Assembly (NCBI RefSeq): GCF_000024165.1
Contig: NC_013194.1
Location: 4,588,001-4,652,000, forward strand
Direction of reading: 5' to 3'
Source: Accumulibacter phosphatis
Lineage (GTDB): Bacteria > Pseudomonadota > Gammaproteobacteria > Burkholderiales > Rhodocyclaceae
DNA: 64,000 nt
A model generated the notes under the pieces. The model was not told the origin of the DNA. It did not search any database and saw only the letters and a list, made by a program, of their open reading frames with translations. Position 1 is the first letter of the stretch. Each line of letters starts with the position of its first letter. Shown in pieces: positions 55,129-64,000 of the stretch. The position numbers and the translations under genes are program-made.

Positions 55129-57696
55129 GTGTCCCTGATGCCACCTCCCCTGCTGTCCAACTACCTGAAGAAGACCGATCGCTTCGACGAGATGCTCGCC
55201 GAGGACGGCAGCGTTCGCCCGTCGTGGCAGCCTTTCCTGGCCCATCTGGACACGGCGACGCCCGAGCAGATGCGGCACCGCATCGATTACGTGCGCCGGC
55301 GCATCCTCGAGAACGGCGTCACCTACAACGTCTATGCCGATCCAAAGGGCGCCGACCGGCCGTGGGAGGTCGATCCGCTGCCCTTGATCCTATCGGCGGC
55401 CGAGTGGCAGGAGCTCGCCGGTGCAGTCACCCAGCGCGCGCGCCTGCTCAACGCCGTGCTCGGCGACCTCTATGGCCCGCAGGAACTGCTCAAGGACGGG
55501 ACGCTGCCGCCGGCGCTGGTCTACGGTCACAACAACTTCCTCTGGCCGTGCCAGGGGATCCGGCCGGCTGGCGACACCTATCTCCACCTTTACGCTGCCG
55601 ACCTCGCGCGCTCGCCCGACGGTCGCTGGTGGGTGATCGCCGACCGCACGCAGGCGCCCTCGGGCGCCGGGTATGCGCTCGAGAACCGAACCATCGTCGG
55701 CCGCGTTTTCCCCGAGCAGTTCCGCGACCTGCACGTGCAGCATCTCGCCTGGTTCTTCCGCGAATTGCAGGACAGCCTGGCCACCTGGGCGCCGCGCACC
55801 GGCGAGGCGCCGCTGACCGTGCTGCTGACGCCGGGGCCCTACAACGAGACCTACTTCGAGCACGCGTACCTGGCGCGCTATCTCGGTTTCCCGCTGGTCG
55901 AAGGGCAGGACCTGACGGTGCGCCGGGAATGCGTCTATCTGCGCACGCTCAACGGCCTGCGGCGGGTGCATGCGATCCTGCGCCGGCTCGACGACGACTA
56001 CTGCGACCCGCTCGAACTGCGCGGCGATTCGGCGCTCGGCATTCCCGGCCTGCTGCAGGCGGTGCGTGCCGGCAACGTTCTGGTCGCCAACGCGCTCGGC
56101 AGCGGCCTGCTGGAATCGGCGGCGCTGCCGGGATTCCTGCCCGGTGCCTGCGAGAAGCTCCTCGGCGAGCCGCTGGCGATGCCGTCGGTGGCGACCTGGT
56201 GGTGTGGCGAACGGGCCGCGCTCGAATTCACCATCGAGCACCTCGACGAACTGGTGATCAAGGGCTCCTACCCCTCGCAGCGCTTCGATCCGATCTTCGG
56301 CAACGAACTCGCCGGCAGCCAGCGCGACGAAATGATCGCCCGCCTGCGCGCCAGGCCGCAGGCGTACGTCGCCCAGGAACTGGTGAATTTCTCGCAGGCA
56401 CCGGCGTGGGGTACGGACGGCGAGCGGCGTCTGCTGCCGCGCGGCGTTGGTCTGCGCGTCTTCGTCGCCGCAACGCCAACCGGTCACGTGGTCATGCCGG
56501 GCGGCCTGACCCGCGTCGCCGCCGTTTCGAATGCGCGCATCATCTCGATGCAGCGCGGCGGTTCGAGCAAGGACACCTGGGTGCTCACCGAGCAGGCGGT
56601 CAATACCTTCAGTCTCCTCAAACACTCGGTCGGCAAGGCCGACCTCGTGCGCGGCGGCCGCAACCTCTCGTCGCGGGTGGTCGAGAACCTGTTCTGGTTC
56701 GGCCGCTACGCCGAGCGCTGCGACAAGACCTCGCGCCTGCTGCGCGTCGCCCTCGCGCGCCTCGTCGACGCGGGGTCGGACGCACTGCCGGCCCTGATCT
56801 CCGCGCTCGATCTGTGCCGCGTGCTGCGCTTGCTGCCCACAGACGAGCCCGCCGACAGCCGCGCCGCCAGGAAAGTGGTGGCGAAGGCCCCGGCATCGCG
56901 CGAGACGCAACTCCTCTGCGCCATCTGCGGCAAGGAGTGGGGCGACGGCCTGGCCGGCGACATCCACCGTCTGCTCTGGGTGGGCGGGCAGGTGCGCGAG
57001 CGCTTCTCGGTCGACAACTGGCACACCATCAATCGCCTGCAACTACAGTTGCAGCGCTACGGCAAGGCGGCGGACGAAGGCGGCGGACCGGACCCCGGCG
57101 AAGCGCTGGCCTTTCTCGATCAGGTGCTGCTCGCCTCCTCGTCGCTGGCCGGTTTTGCGATGGACAACATGACCCGCGACGACGGCTGGCGCTTCCTGAT
57201 CATCGGCAGGCGACTCGAACGGCTGATCTTCCTCGCCAATGCCATCGGCCAGTTCCTGCGCCTCGACTCGACGCGCGCGCCGGGCAGCCTGGAATGGCTG
57301 CTCGAACTGACCGACAGCATCATCACCTATCGTTCGCGCTACATGACCCAGCCGCAGGTACTGCCGGCACTCGACCTGATCGTTTTCGACGCGGGCAACC
57401 CGCATTCGGTGGCCTTCCAGTTGCTGATCCTGATCCGCTACCTGGACAATCAGGCGCGCCTGCTCGGTAGCCCGCGCGAGGAAGCGCTGCGGGCGGCGCT
57501 AGCGCGCCTGCAGATGTTCGACCTCGGACGCTTCGAAGGACAAAGCTTCACCGACTGCCGCAGTTGCGACCCCTGCCTCGATCTGGCGGACCTCCTCGGC
57601 GACATCGCGCTTGCCGGGGCAGCGCTCTCGGATCGCCTGGCGATGCGCCATTTCAGCCATGTCAGCGACGTCAGCCACTACACTCTCGCCTCCTGA
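55129..57696 (+). CDS. Circularly permuted ATP-grasp / alpha-E domain fusion protein
   Basis: An 855-residue protein joining a circularly permuted type-2 ATP-grasp domain (about 1-480: GVTYNVYADPKGADRPWEVDPLP, LVYGHNNFLWPCQG, LLTPGPYNETYFEHAYLARYLGFPLVEG and the later VIKGSYPSQRF, ARPQAYVAQE) to an alpha-E (DUF403) helical domain (about 510-845: SSRVVENLFWFGRYAERCDKTSRLLR). These are separate genes in many genomes. With the neighbouring transglutaminase they form a widespread cassette predicted to make or modify peptides; no product is known. It starts at GTG 55129, with an in-frame ATG at 55138 as alternative. Confidence 0.9.
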   Translation: MSLMPPPLLSNYLKKTDRFDEMLAEDGSVRPSWQPFLAHLDTATPEQMRHRIDYVRRRILENGVTYNVYADPKGADRPWEVDPLPLILSAAEWQELAGAVTQRARLLNAVLGDLYGPQELLKDGTLPPALVYGHNNFLWPCQGIRPAGDTYLHLYAADLARSPDGRWWVIADRTQAPSGAGYALENRTIVGRVFPEQFRDLHVQHLAWFFRELQDSLATWAPRTGEAPLTVLLTPGPYNETYFEHAYLARYLGFPLVEGQDLTVRRECVYLRTLNGLRRVHAILRRLDDDYCDPLELRGDSALGIPGLLQAVRAGNVLVANALGSGLLESAALPGFLPGACEKLLGEPLAMPSVATWWCGERAALEFTIEHLDELVIKGSYPSQRFDPIFGNELAGSQRDEMIARLRARPQAYVAQELVNFSQAPAWGTDGERRLLPRGVGLRVFVAATPTGHVVMPGGLTRVAAVSNARIISMQRGGSSKDTWVLTEQAVNTFSLLKHSVGKADLVRGGRNLSSRVVENLFWFGRYAERCDKTSRLLRVALARLVDAGSDALPALISALDLCRVLRLLPTDEPADSRAARKVVAKAPASRETQLLCAICGKEWGDGLAGDIHRLLWVGGQVRERFSVDNWHTINRLQLQLQRYGKAADEGGGPDPGEALAFLDQVLLASSSLAGFAMDNMTRDDGWRFLIIGRRLERLIFLANAIGQFLRLDSTRAPGSLEWLLELTDSIITYRSRYMTQPQVLPALDLIVFDAGNPHSVAFQLLILIRYLDNQARLLGSPREEALRAALARLQMFDLGRFEGQSFTDCRSCDPCLDLADLLGDIALAGAALSDRLAMRHFSHVSDVSHYTLAS

Positions 57697-57701
57697 TCGC
57701 C

Positions 57702-58706
57702 GTGAACCTGCCCGTCGCCCGTTACCACGTACTGCACGAAACGATCTACACCTACGAGAACCCGGTGTCGCTGTCGCGCCAGTTGCTGCATCTGACCCCG
57801 CGCGACTGCTCCTGGCAGCGTTGCCTGGCCCACCGGATCAAGGTCGAGCCCGAGGTGAGCGCCACGCGCGAGCGCTTCGACAGCTTCGGCAATCCGGTGC
57901 GCGAGCTGGCCATCGAGTTCCCGCACAGCAGTCTCGCCGTGCGCGCGGAAAGCACCATCGAAGTCCTGCCGCACTTGCCCGCCGGTACGCTGGCAACGTC
58001 GGCGCCCGCGGCACGGATGGCCGCTGGTCGCAGCGGCTCCGCCGTCAGGTCGGTGACCTGCATGTGCGCATCGCCAGCCTGGGAGAAGGTGCGCGATGCG
58101 CTGGCCTACGGCGCTCGTCCGGTCCTTCTCGACGCCAGCCGCTTCCAGTTCGAGTCGCCTTTCGTGCGGGTCAAGCATGAGTTCGCCACCTATGCGCGCG
58201 AGTGCTTCACCCCCGGCCGCCCGGTCCTGGAGGCCGTCCAGGCACTGATGAGCCGCATCTACGACGAGTTCGAGTTCGACCCGGAAGCGACCACCGTCGC
58301 CACCCCGGTACTCGAGGTGCTGGCGCAGAAACGTGGCGTCTGCCAGGACTTCGCGCACCTGATGCTGTCCTGCCTGCGCTCGCAGGGCCTGGCCGCGCGC
58401 TACGTCAGCGGCTACCTGCTCACCCAGCCGCCACCCGGGCAACCGAGAATGGTCGGTGCCGACGCTTCGCATGCCTGGGTGTCGGTGTATTGCCCGGAAA
58501 TCGAAGGCGGTCGCTGGGTGGACTTCGATCCGACCAACAACCTGCTGCCGGATACCCAGCACATCACGCTGGCCTGGGGCCGCGATTTCGCCGACGTTTC
58601 GCCGCTGCGCGGCATCATTCTCGGCGGAGACGACCACGAACTCGATGTCGCCGTCACGGTGACACCGATCGCCGAAACCGGCGCAGAAGAGCTGGCGCTG
58701 TCCTGA
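57702..58706 (+). CDS. Transglutaminase-like family protein of the ATP-grasp/alpha-E cassette
   Basis: A 334-residue protein. An N-terminal beta region (YHVLHETIYTYENPVSLSRQLLHLTPRD) is followed by a transglutaminase-like core with Cys214 (RGVCQDFAHLMLSCLR), His257 (DASHAWVSVY) and the Asp of WVDFDPTNN. The family is linked to peptide-bond cleavage or transamidation. It begins at GTG 57702, five bases after the ATP-grasp/alpha-E gene, so the two are co-translated. Residues about 90-125 are less conserved in appearance (Arg/Ala/Ser-rich). Confidence 0.9.
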   Translation: MNLPVARYHVLHETIYTYENPVSLSRQLLHLTPRDCSWQRCLAHRIKVEPEVSATRERFDSFGNPVRELAIEFPHSSLAVRAESTIEVLPHLPAGTLATSAPAARMAAGRSGSAVRSVTCMCASPAWEKVRDALAYGARPVLLDASRFQFESPFVRVKHEFATYARECFTPGRPVLEAVQALMSRIYDEFEFDPEATTVATPVLEVLAQKRGVCQDFAHLMLSCLRSQGLAARYVSGYLLTQPPPGQPRMVGADASHAWVSVYCPEIEGGRWVDFDPTNNLLPDTQHITLAWGRDFADVSPLRGIILGGDDHELDVAVTVTPIAETGAEELALS

Positions 58707-58974
58707 CGAGGGGAAGCGGTCGGAATCACGGCCCTTCGTCTTCGCCGGAAAAGGCAGTTCTGTCTTCCGCAGGCGCTGCAGGCTGAACGGAGACAAGTTC
58801 TGACTGGGAGCAAGCATTGATGGAGACCATCGGTAGCGCATGCCTGTGGGAATTTTCTTGCTTTCGAGCAGCCTGTAACTCTGCCGGCATGACCGGGCCA
58901 ACGCTCGCCGCGACGCCGCTCGCCGCTCGCATTGCTGCGCGTCACCGGCGCCCGCATCCCCTGGCGAGGCAATC

Positions 58975-61647
58975 ATGAACCCGATAATTCGCCCGTGGCA
59001 CACCCTGTCGGCCGCTGACGCCGCCGACGCGCTGGCTGTCGATGCGGTCGCCGGCCTGAGCCTGACCGATGTCACCGAGCGGCTCGCCCGGCATGGCGAG
59101 AACAGGCTCAGCGAGACGCGCCCACGTCCCCTCTGGCTGAAGTTCCTCGATCAGTTCAGGAACTTCCTGGTCGTCGTGCTGGTGTTCGCGGCGCTGCTCG
59201 CCTGGGCCATCGGCGACGTCAAGGATGCGGTGGTGATCCTCGTCGTCGTGCTGCTCAATGCCGGCCTCGGGTTCTGGCAGGAGCATCGTGCCGAGCGGAC
59301 GCTGACGGCCCTCAAGCAGATGCTCGCGGCGCGCGCCCGGGTGCGCCGCGACGGGCTGGTGTCCGATATCGACGCGAGTCAACTGGTGCCCGGCGACATC
59401 GTCCTGCTCGAGGCGGGCGACCGCGTGCCGGCCGATGGCCGGCTGCTGGTCGCGCACAACCTGGAGGCCGAGGAAGCAGCGCTGACCGGCGAGTCGCACG
59501 CCGTCGGCAAGCACGTCGCGGCACTTGCCGGAGAAGATCTGCCGCTGGGCGATCGTGTGAACCTGCTCTTCATGAATACGGTACTCACCCGCGGTCGCGC
59601 CGAACTGCTGATCACCGAGACCGGCATGCGCAGCGAGATGGGCAAACTGGCCGGCATGATCGCCGAGGCGCCCGAGGGCGAAACGCCGCTGCAGCGGCAG
59701 CTCGACACCCTGGGCAAGAAGCTGGCCGCCATCGCCGGCGGCGTCGTGACGATCATCTTTGTCGTCGATTTCCTGCGTGGCCAGGCGTGGGCCGAGGCGG
59801 CAATGACCGCCGTCGCGCTGGCGGTCGCCGCCATCCCCGAGGGTCTGCCGGCGGTGGTGACGGTTACTCTCGCCGTCGGCATGTGGCGCATGGCAAGGAA
59901 CCGGGCGATTCTCAAGAAGCTTGCCGCCGTCGAAACGCTGGGCTCGACGACGGTGATCTGTTCGGACAAGACCGGCACCCTGACCCTGAATCAGATGACC
60001 GCCCGCGCCGGCTGGTTTGCCGGCAACGGCTTTTCAGTCAGCGGCGAAGGCTATCTTGCCGAGGGCAGCCTGCAGGCGCCGCCCGGACTCGATCTGCGCC
60101 CCTTGCTGCTGCCGATGGCCTTGTGCACCGATTCGCGCGTCCGCGACGGCCAGTTGATCGGCGACCCGACCGAAGGCGCGCTATGGGTCCTCGCCGAGAA
60201 GGGCGGTCTGGCGCCCGCCGCCGAGCAGGAGGCGCGGCCGCGCCTTGCGGAAATCCCGTTCGACTCGGCGCACAAGTTCATGGCCACCTTCCACGACGCC
60301 GGGGAAATGGTTGAGGTACTCGTCAAGGGTGCGCCGGACGTTCTCCTCGCGCGCTCCTCCCGCTGGCTGAGCGCGAACGGCGAGCAGGCGCTCGACGCCG
60401 CCTCCCGCCAGCTCATCGAGAGCAGGAACGACGATCTGGCCGCCCAGGCGCTGCGCGTTCTGGCGGTGGCACGGCGCCGCATTCCGGCCCAGGAATTCGA
60501 CCCGGCGGGCGATCTGATGGCCTGGGCCGGCGGGTGGACTTTCCTCGGCCTCGCCGGCCTGATGGACCCGCCGCGACCTGAGGCAAAGGCGGCGATCGCG
60601 CTCTGCCACCAGGCCGGCGTCCAGGTCCGGATGATCACCGGCGACCACAAGGCGACCGCCGCGGCGATTGCCCGCGAACTGGGCCTCACCGGCGATGTGC
60701 TCAGCGGCGCCGAACTCGATGCGCTCGACGACGCGGCGCTGGCCGCGCGCATCAACGCCATCGCCGTCTTCGCGCGCGTCTCGCCGACCCACAAGGTGCG
60801 CATCGTGCGCGCTCTGAAAGCCGTCGGGCATGTGGTGGCGATGACCGGCGACGGCGTCAATGACGCGCCGGCACTGAAGGCGGCCGATATCGGCGTGGCC
60901 ATGGGCATCACCGGTACGGCGGTGACCCGTGAGGCGGCGACGCTGATCCTCACCGACGACAACTTTGCGACCATCGTCCGCGCCGTCGAGGAAGGGCGCG
61001 TGATCTACGACAACATCGTCAAGTTCGTGCGCTTCCAGCTGTCGACCAACATCGGCGCCCTTCTCACAGTGCTTACCGCGACGCTGCTCGGCTGGCCCGC
61101 GCCTTTCACGGCGATCCACCTGCTGTGGATCAACATCATCATGGATGGCCCACCGGCGATGACGCTCGGCGTCGAACCGGCACGCCCCGGCCTGATGCGC
61201 GACCCGCCACGATCGCAAACCGCGCAGATCCTCGACAGCGGCCGCTTGCTGCGCCTGGCGCTCTATGGCGTGACGATGATGGTCGGCACCCTGTTCATGT
61301 TCCGCCATGGGCTCACCGCGCACGACCAGACGTACGCACTGACGCTGGCCTTCACCACCTTCGTGCTGTTTCAGTTCTTCAATGTCTTCAACGCCCGCGC
61401 CGAGCGGGGGAGCACCTTCAACGCCGCGTTCTTCGCCAACGGCAGGCTCTGGCAGGCGCTCGCCGGCGTGCTCGCGTTGCAGGTGCTGGTGGTCCATTGG
61501 GGCCCCGCGCAGAGCGTCTTCGATACCGTCGATCTAAGCTTGCGCGACTGGGGACTGGCGGTGGCCGTGGCGGCAACGCTCCTGTTTCTCGACGAAGCAC
61601 GCAAGTGCCTGGGAAAACGTTTCCACGCCCGCGACAGTGGACGATAA
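58975..61647 (+). CDS. P2-type cation-transporting ATPase (Ca2+-ATPase-like)
   Basis: An 890-residue P-type ATPase with an N-terminal cation-ATPase domain, actuator motif LTGESHAV, M4 AAIPEGLPAVVTVTLA, phosphorylation site CSDKTGTLT (Asp331), nucleotide-domain VKGAPDVLL, hinge MTGDGVNDAPALKAADIG and C-terminal helices. M6 NIIMDGPPAMTLGVEP and the PEGLP motif match bacterial P2 pumps annotated as calcium exporters; the ion is not proven. No ribosome site stands out except AGG near the start. A 268-base gap precedes it. The PsiE-like gene follows after 96 bases. Confidence 0.93.
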   Translation: MNPIIRPWHTLSAADAADALAVDAVAGLSLTDVTERLARHGENRLSETRPRPLWLKFLDQFRNFLVVVLVFAALLAWAIGDVKDAVVILVVVLLNAGLGFWQEHRAERTLTALKQMLAARARVRRDGLVSDIDASQLVPGDIVLLEAGDRVPADGRLLVAHNLEAEEAALTGESHAVGKHVAALAGEDLPLGDRVNLLFMNTVLTRGRAELLITETGMRSEMGKLAGMIAEAPEGETPLQRQLDTLGKKLAAIAGGVVTIIFVVDFLRGQAWAEAAMTAVALAVAAIPEGLPAVVTVTLAVGMWRMARNRAILKKLAAVETLGSTTVICSDKTGTLTLNQMTARAGWFAGNGFSVSGEGYLAEGSLQAPPGLDLRPLLLPMALCTDSRVRDGQLIGDPTEGALWVLAEKGGLAPAAEQEARPRLAEIPFDSAHKFMATFHDAGEMVEVLVKGAPDVLLARSSRWLSANGEQALDAASRQLIESRNDDLAAQALRVLAVARRRIPAQEFDPAGDLMAWAGGWTFLGLAGLMDPPRPEAKAAIALCHQAGVQVRMITGDHKATAAAIARELGLTGDVLSGAELDALDDAALAARINAIAVFARVSPTHKVRIVRALKAVGHVVAMTGDGVNDAPALKAADIGVAMGITGTAVTREAATLILTDDNFATIVRAVEEGRVIYDNIVKFVRFQLSTNIGALLTVLTATLLGWPAPFTAIHLLWINIIMDGPPAMTLGVEPARPGLMRDPPRSQTAQILDSGRLLRLALYGVTMMVGTLFMFRHGLTAHDQTYALTLAFTTFVLFQFFNVFNARAERGSTFNAAFFANGRLWQALAGVLALQVLVVHWGPAQSVFDTVDLSLRDWGLAVAVAATLLFLDEARKCLGKRFHARDSGR

Positions 61648-61743
61648 TGGCGGGCCTGGATGCCCACGGCGAGCCGAAGGACAACAGATCGACGACATCG
61701 ACGCTCACCGGGACGGAGGTTTTTCGAATCATGGGAGGCAACA

Positions 61744-62226
61744 ATGAATGGCCAGGAAGCAGACACTGAAGCGTCAGGGAAAGCCATTCCCGACGAGCCG
61801 CTGATCCGCCACCTGCGCGGCAGCATCCGCCATGCGGCGCGCGTGCTGGCGGTACTGATGGTCCTGGTGATCTGGTGGGGCGTCGCCGACGTGGTCTATG
61901 TGCTCTACAGCCGGGTCAGCGTGCACCCCTACTATCTGCTCGAAATCAGCGACATTCTCGCCACCTTCGGCGCCTTCATGGCCGTGCTGATCGCCATCGA
62001 AGTGTTCGTCAACATTGTCAGCTACCTGCAGGAAGACGGACTGCACCTCGACATCGTTCTCGCCACCGCCTACATGGCGGTTCTGCGCAAGATCGTCATC
62101 CTCGATTACAAGGAAATCAGCCCGGACTACGTCTATGCGACGGCGGCACTGGCGCTGGCACTGTCGGTCGGCTACTGGTTGACCAGATCGCTGCACCCAA
62201 TCCCGGCGAGGCCACCTGGCCAGTAA
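61744..62226 (+). CDS. PsiE-family (phosphate-starvation-inducible) membrane protein
   Basis: A 160-residue protein with four hydrophobic helices: ARVLAVLMVLVIWWGVADVVYVLY, ISDILATFGAFMAVLIAIEVFVNI, then a conserved DIVLATAYMAVLRKIVILDYKE segment and VYATAALALALSVGYWLTRS. It matches the PsiE family, named for induction on phosphate limitation in E. coli; its function is unknown. GGGAGG lies 6 bases before ATG 61744. It stands between the P-type pump and the sensor. Confidence 0.85.
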   Translation: MNGQEADTEASGKAIPDEPLIRHLRGSIRHAARVLAVLMVLVIWWGVADVVYVLYSRVSVHPYYLLEISDILATFGAFMAVLIAIEVFVNIVSYLQEDGLHLDIVLATAYMAVLRKIVILDYKEISPDYVYATAALALALSVGYWLTRSLHPIPARPPGQ

Positions 62227-62249
62227 GCGCAGCCAACGAAGGTAGCGCA

Positions 62250-64000
62250 ATGGGACTTCTGCCGCTGCTCTTCGTCGCCCTCATTGCCGCCACTTCGGCC
62301 CTGGCCGATACGCTGGCTTGTCCGAATGTCGACAACCCGCTTTTCGAGCCTCGCTTCGAGTCGGTCGGTGTCGGCATCATTCCGCGCTACGTGGTGCCGA
62401 CGGTGGCGCAGGACCGCGCCGGATTCCTGTGGATAGCGACGGGCGACGGTCTGGTTCGCTTTGACGGCTACCGCTTTCGCCCGCAGGAGCGCAAGACGGC
62501 GGACCCGGCCGCGCGCAACCTGGGCTGGATCCGCGCCTTGCTGGCCGGACGCGATGGCCGCCTGTGGATCGGCACCGAGTCCGATGGACTGACGGTCTAT
62601 GACCCGGCGAGCGAGACCGTCACCTCCTTCACTGGCGGCAGCAACGACAACGGCGGCGTGATGCCGACCATTCGCGCTCTGGTCGAAGACAGTGCCGGCG
62701 GCATCTGGGTCGGTAGTGAAGGAGGCGGACTCGATCGCTTCGATCCGCGCAGCGGCAGCTTTTCCCACCACCGGCAGTCGACCCAGCCGGGCGGCCTGCC
62801 CGATGACCGGGTGCAGGCACTGCTGATCGACCGTCAGGGAACACTGTGGGTGGGCACCTGGGCGGGTTTGAGCCGCCGCCAACCCGGCAGCGATCATTTT
62901 GAGCCCGTTTTCTCGGGCAAGACGGCCAGAGGCGGCGCCAGCCTGGCGGGTCGCATCGTGCAGGCCTTGTTCGAGGCGTCGGACGGGCGTATCTGGGTCG
63001 GCACGCAGCAAGGTGACCTGGCTATCGTCGATCCAGCCACGGCAACGGGTCAGTTGCTCGAGCACGCCCCGGGCGTTGCCAACCGTGGCGCGGTGTCGAG
63101 TCTGGTCGAGGCAGGTGGACAGATGTGGGTGGGCCGTTCCTCGGGAATCGAGCTGTATGACCCGCGCCGAGGCTGTCTGGTGCAGCGACTGCAGCACGAC
63201 CTGCGCAAGCCAGCGGGTCTGGCGGGCAATGAGGTGACGCTGCTGATGCGCGATCACGCCGGCCTGATCTGGGTCGGCGGCTTGGGCCTGGGCCTGCAAC
63301 GGCACGATCCCACCAATCGCAGCATCTGGCTGCGCGGTGCCGATACTCAGCCGGGCAGCCCGCTTTCTTCGCCGGACGTGCGCAGCTTGCTGCAACTCGA
63401 CAACGGCGAGATCTGGGCCGCCTCGCACAAGGGTGGTGTCGCCGTACTCGACCGACAGCTACGCGTCACCGGCGCCGTATCGCCGCAGGCTCCTGAGCCA
63501 GCCCGGCTAGCCGGGCACGCCAGCGGGCAGTCCCAGCCGCTCGTCCGCGTCGAGGAGATGCTGCAAGCACGCGATGGCACGATCTGGCTGGGAGTCGATT
63601 CAAGAATCTATCAGTTCAGTCGGGAGCGCCGGCAGTTGCGAAGCCTGCCGCATCGAGGAGGGGTAACTCGACGCTTCCTGGAAAGCACCGATGGCTCCTT
63701 ATGGGTGGCCACGCAGGATGGCCTCTACTGTTTGCGCCCCGGCACAGGCGAAGTTGTCCGCATCAACCAGCAGGAAGGGAAGCCACTGCGCGCCGAAATC
63801 AACGCCATCGTCGAGGCGCCTGACGCAAGCATCTGGGTGGGCAGTGCCAAAGGGCTCTATCGCGTCGCCGCCGGGGCCAGCGAACTGCAGCCCGTCGACG
63901 CGGCAACGGGATCCGGCCTCGCCAACATCATCGTCATCGGGCTGCTCTTTGATCGGCGACAGACCTTGTGGTTGGACACCGCGGTCACCGGTCTGCATCG
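62250..64000 (+). CDS. Secreted two-component-type beta-propeller sensor, N-terminal part
   Basis: An open frame from ATG 62250 past the right edge (583 codons seen). It begins with a signal peptide (MGLLPLLFVALIAATSALA, cut before DTLACPN) and continues as repeated propeller blades with the ligand-sensor core W-[IV]-G-T: FLWIATGDGLVRFDGYRF, LWIGTESDGL, IWVGSEGGGLDRFDP, LWVGTWAGL, IWVGTQQGDL, MWVGRSSGIELYDP, IWVGGLGLGLQRHDP and further copies to the edge, at least eleven. This is the periplasmic part typical of propeller histidine kinases or propeller-GGDEF proteins. The Y_Y_Y domain, membrane helix and output domain would lie beyond the window. Confidence 0.88.
   Translation, partial: MGLLPLLFVALIAATSALADTLACPNVDNPLFEPRFESVGVGIIPRYVVPTVAQDRAGFLWIATGDGLVRFDGYRFRPQERKTADPAARNLGWIRALLAGRDGRLWIGTESDGLTVYDPASETVTSFTGGSNDNGGVMPTIRALVEDSAGGIWVGSEGGGLDRFDPRSGSFSHHRQSTQPGGLPDDRVQALLIDRQGTLWVGTWAGLSRRQPGSDHFEPVFSGKTARGGASLAGRIVQALFEASDGRIWVGTQQGDLAIVDPATATGQLLEHAPGVANRGAVSSLVEAGGQMWVGRSSGIELYDPRRGCLVQRLQHDLRKPAGLAGNEVTLLMRDHAGLIWVGGLGLGLQRHDPTNRSIWLRGADTQPGSPLSSPDVRSLLQLDNGEIWAASHKGGVAVLDRQLRVTGAVSPQAPEPARLAGHASGQSQPLVRVEEMLQARDGTIWLGVDSRIYQFSRERRQLRSLPHRGGVTRRFLESTDGSLWVATQDGLYCLRPGTGEVVRINQQEGKPLRAEINAIVEAPDASIWVGSAKGLYRVAAGASELQPVDAATGSGLANIIVIGLLFDRRQTLWLDTAVTGLH

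Noticed and set aside
55113..57470. 785-codon plus-strand frame offset from the ATP-grasp gene
   Set aside because: Arg/Ala/Pro-rich frame-shifted shadow; the other frame carries clear family motifs.
57960..58090. Possible paired frameshift in the transglutaminase gene
   Set aside because: The Arg/Ala/Ser-rich stretch looks odd, but no alternative frame gives a better continuation and the flanks are in phase.

Overview
This is a contiguous, GC-rich, gene-dense bacterial chromosome segment. Gene content and order point to a betaproteobacterium of the Rhodocyclales, possibly Candidatus Accumulibacter or a close relative. The pointers are a his cluster running directly into a HIT protein and tatABC, short-form HisG, a divergent glnE / yhdP-nitrilase-tldD block, an apbC-dcd-decarboxylase neighbourhood, clpS-clpA, and TAGAAT-like -10 boxes. 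The taxonomic call is inference from context; no marker RNA gene is present.

Layout. 1-3.2 kb: the 5' part of rsmE (cut by the left edge), a thioredoxin-fold protein, an inositol-monophosphatase-family enzyme and a PLP cysteine synthase/desulfhydrase-like enzyme. 3.3-10.2 kb: apbC, then a stretch in which three successive genes are broken (a glycosyltransferase with an in-frame ochre stop, an internally deleted LpxH-like phosphoesterase, and a hypothetical gene with two compensating frameshifts), then intact dcd and a large Arg/Lys/Orn decarboxylase. 10.4-21 kb: a CNNM/CBS membrane protein on the minus strand, then hisG-hisD, hisC inverted, hisB-H-A-F-I-E, a HIT protein and tatABC. 21-27.8 kb: a class II amidotransferase and a DegS-like protease (minus), then Nif3-like, FAH-family and DUF3124 proteins and a Gx transporter-ubiX-MFS operon. 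27.8-34.5 kb: a 1399-residue PAS/GGDEF/EAL protein, mutY, a flavin reductase and a cold-shock gene with a long leader and a terminator. 34.7-38.5 kb: clpS-clpA, an RraA-family gene and an ankyrin protein.

38.5-48.1 kb (minus strand): a single polypeptide joining a three-helix holin-like region to a GH108 muramidase, two tandem 671-residue fused MFS/spermidine-synthase-like paralogs, an MscS-like channel, tldD and a nitrilase-family hydrolase. 48.1-55 kb: divergent yhdP-like gene and glnE. 55-64 kb (plus strand): circularly permuted ATP-grasp/alpha-E protein plus transglutaminase, a P2-type ATPase plus PsiE-family protein, and a secreted beta-propeller sensor cut by the right edge.

Most genes are housekeeping (histidine synthesis, Tat export, Clp proteolysis, nitrogen control, DNA repair). 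The less ordinary parts are the holin-muramidase fusion, the local gene-decay patch between apbC and dcd, the inverted hisC, the tandem synthase-like duplication and a 24-bp perfect palindrome inside the MscS-like gene. No CRISPR array, IS element, tRNA or rRNA was seen.
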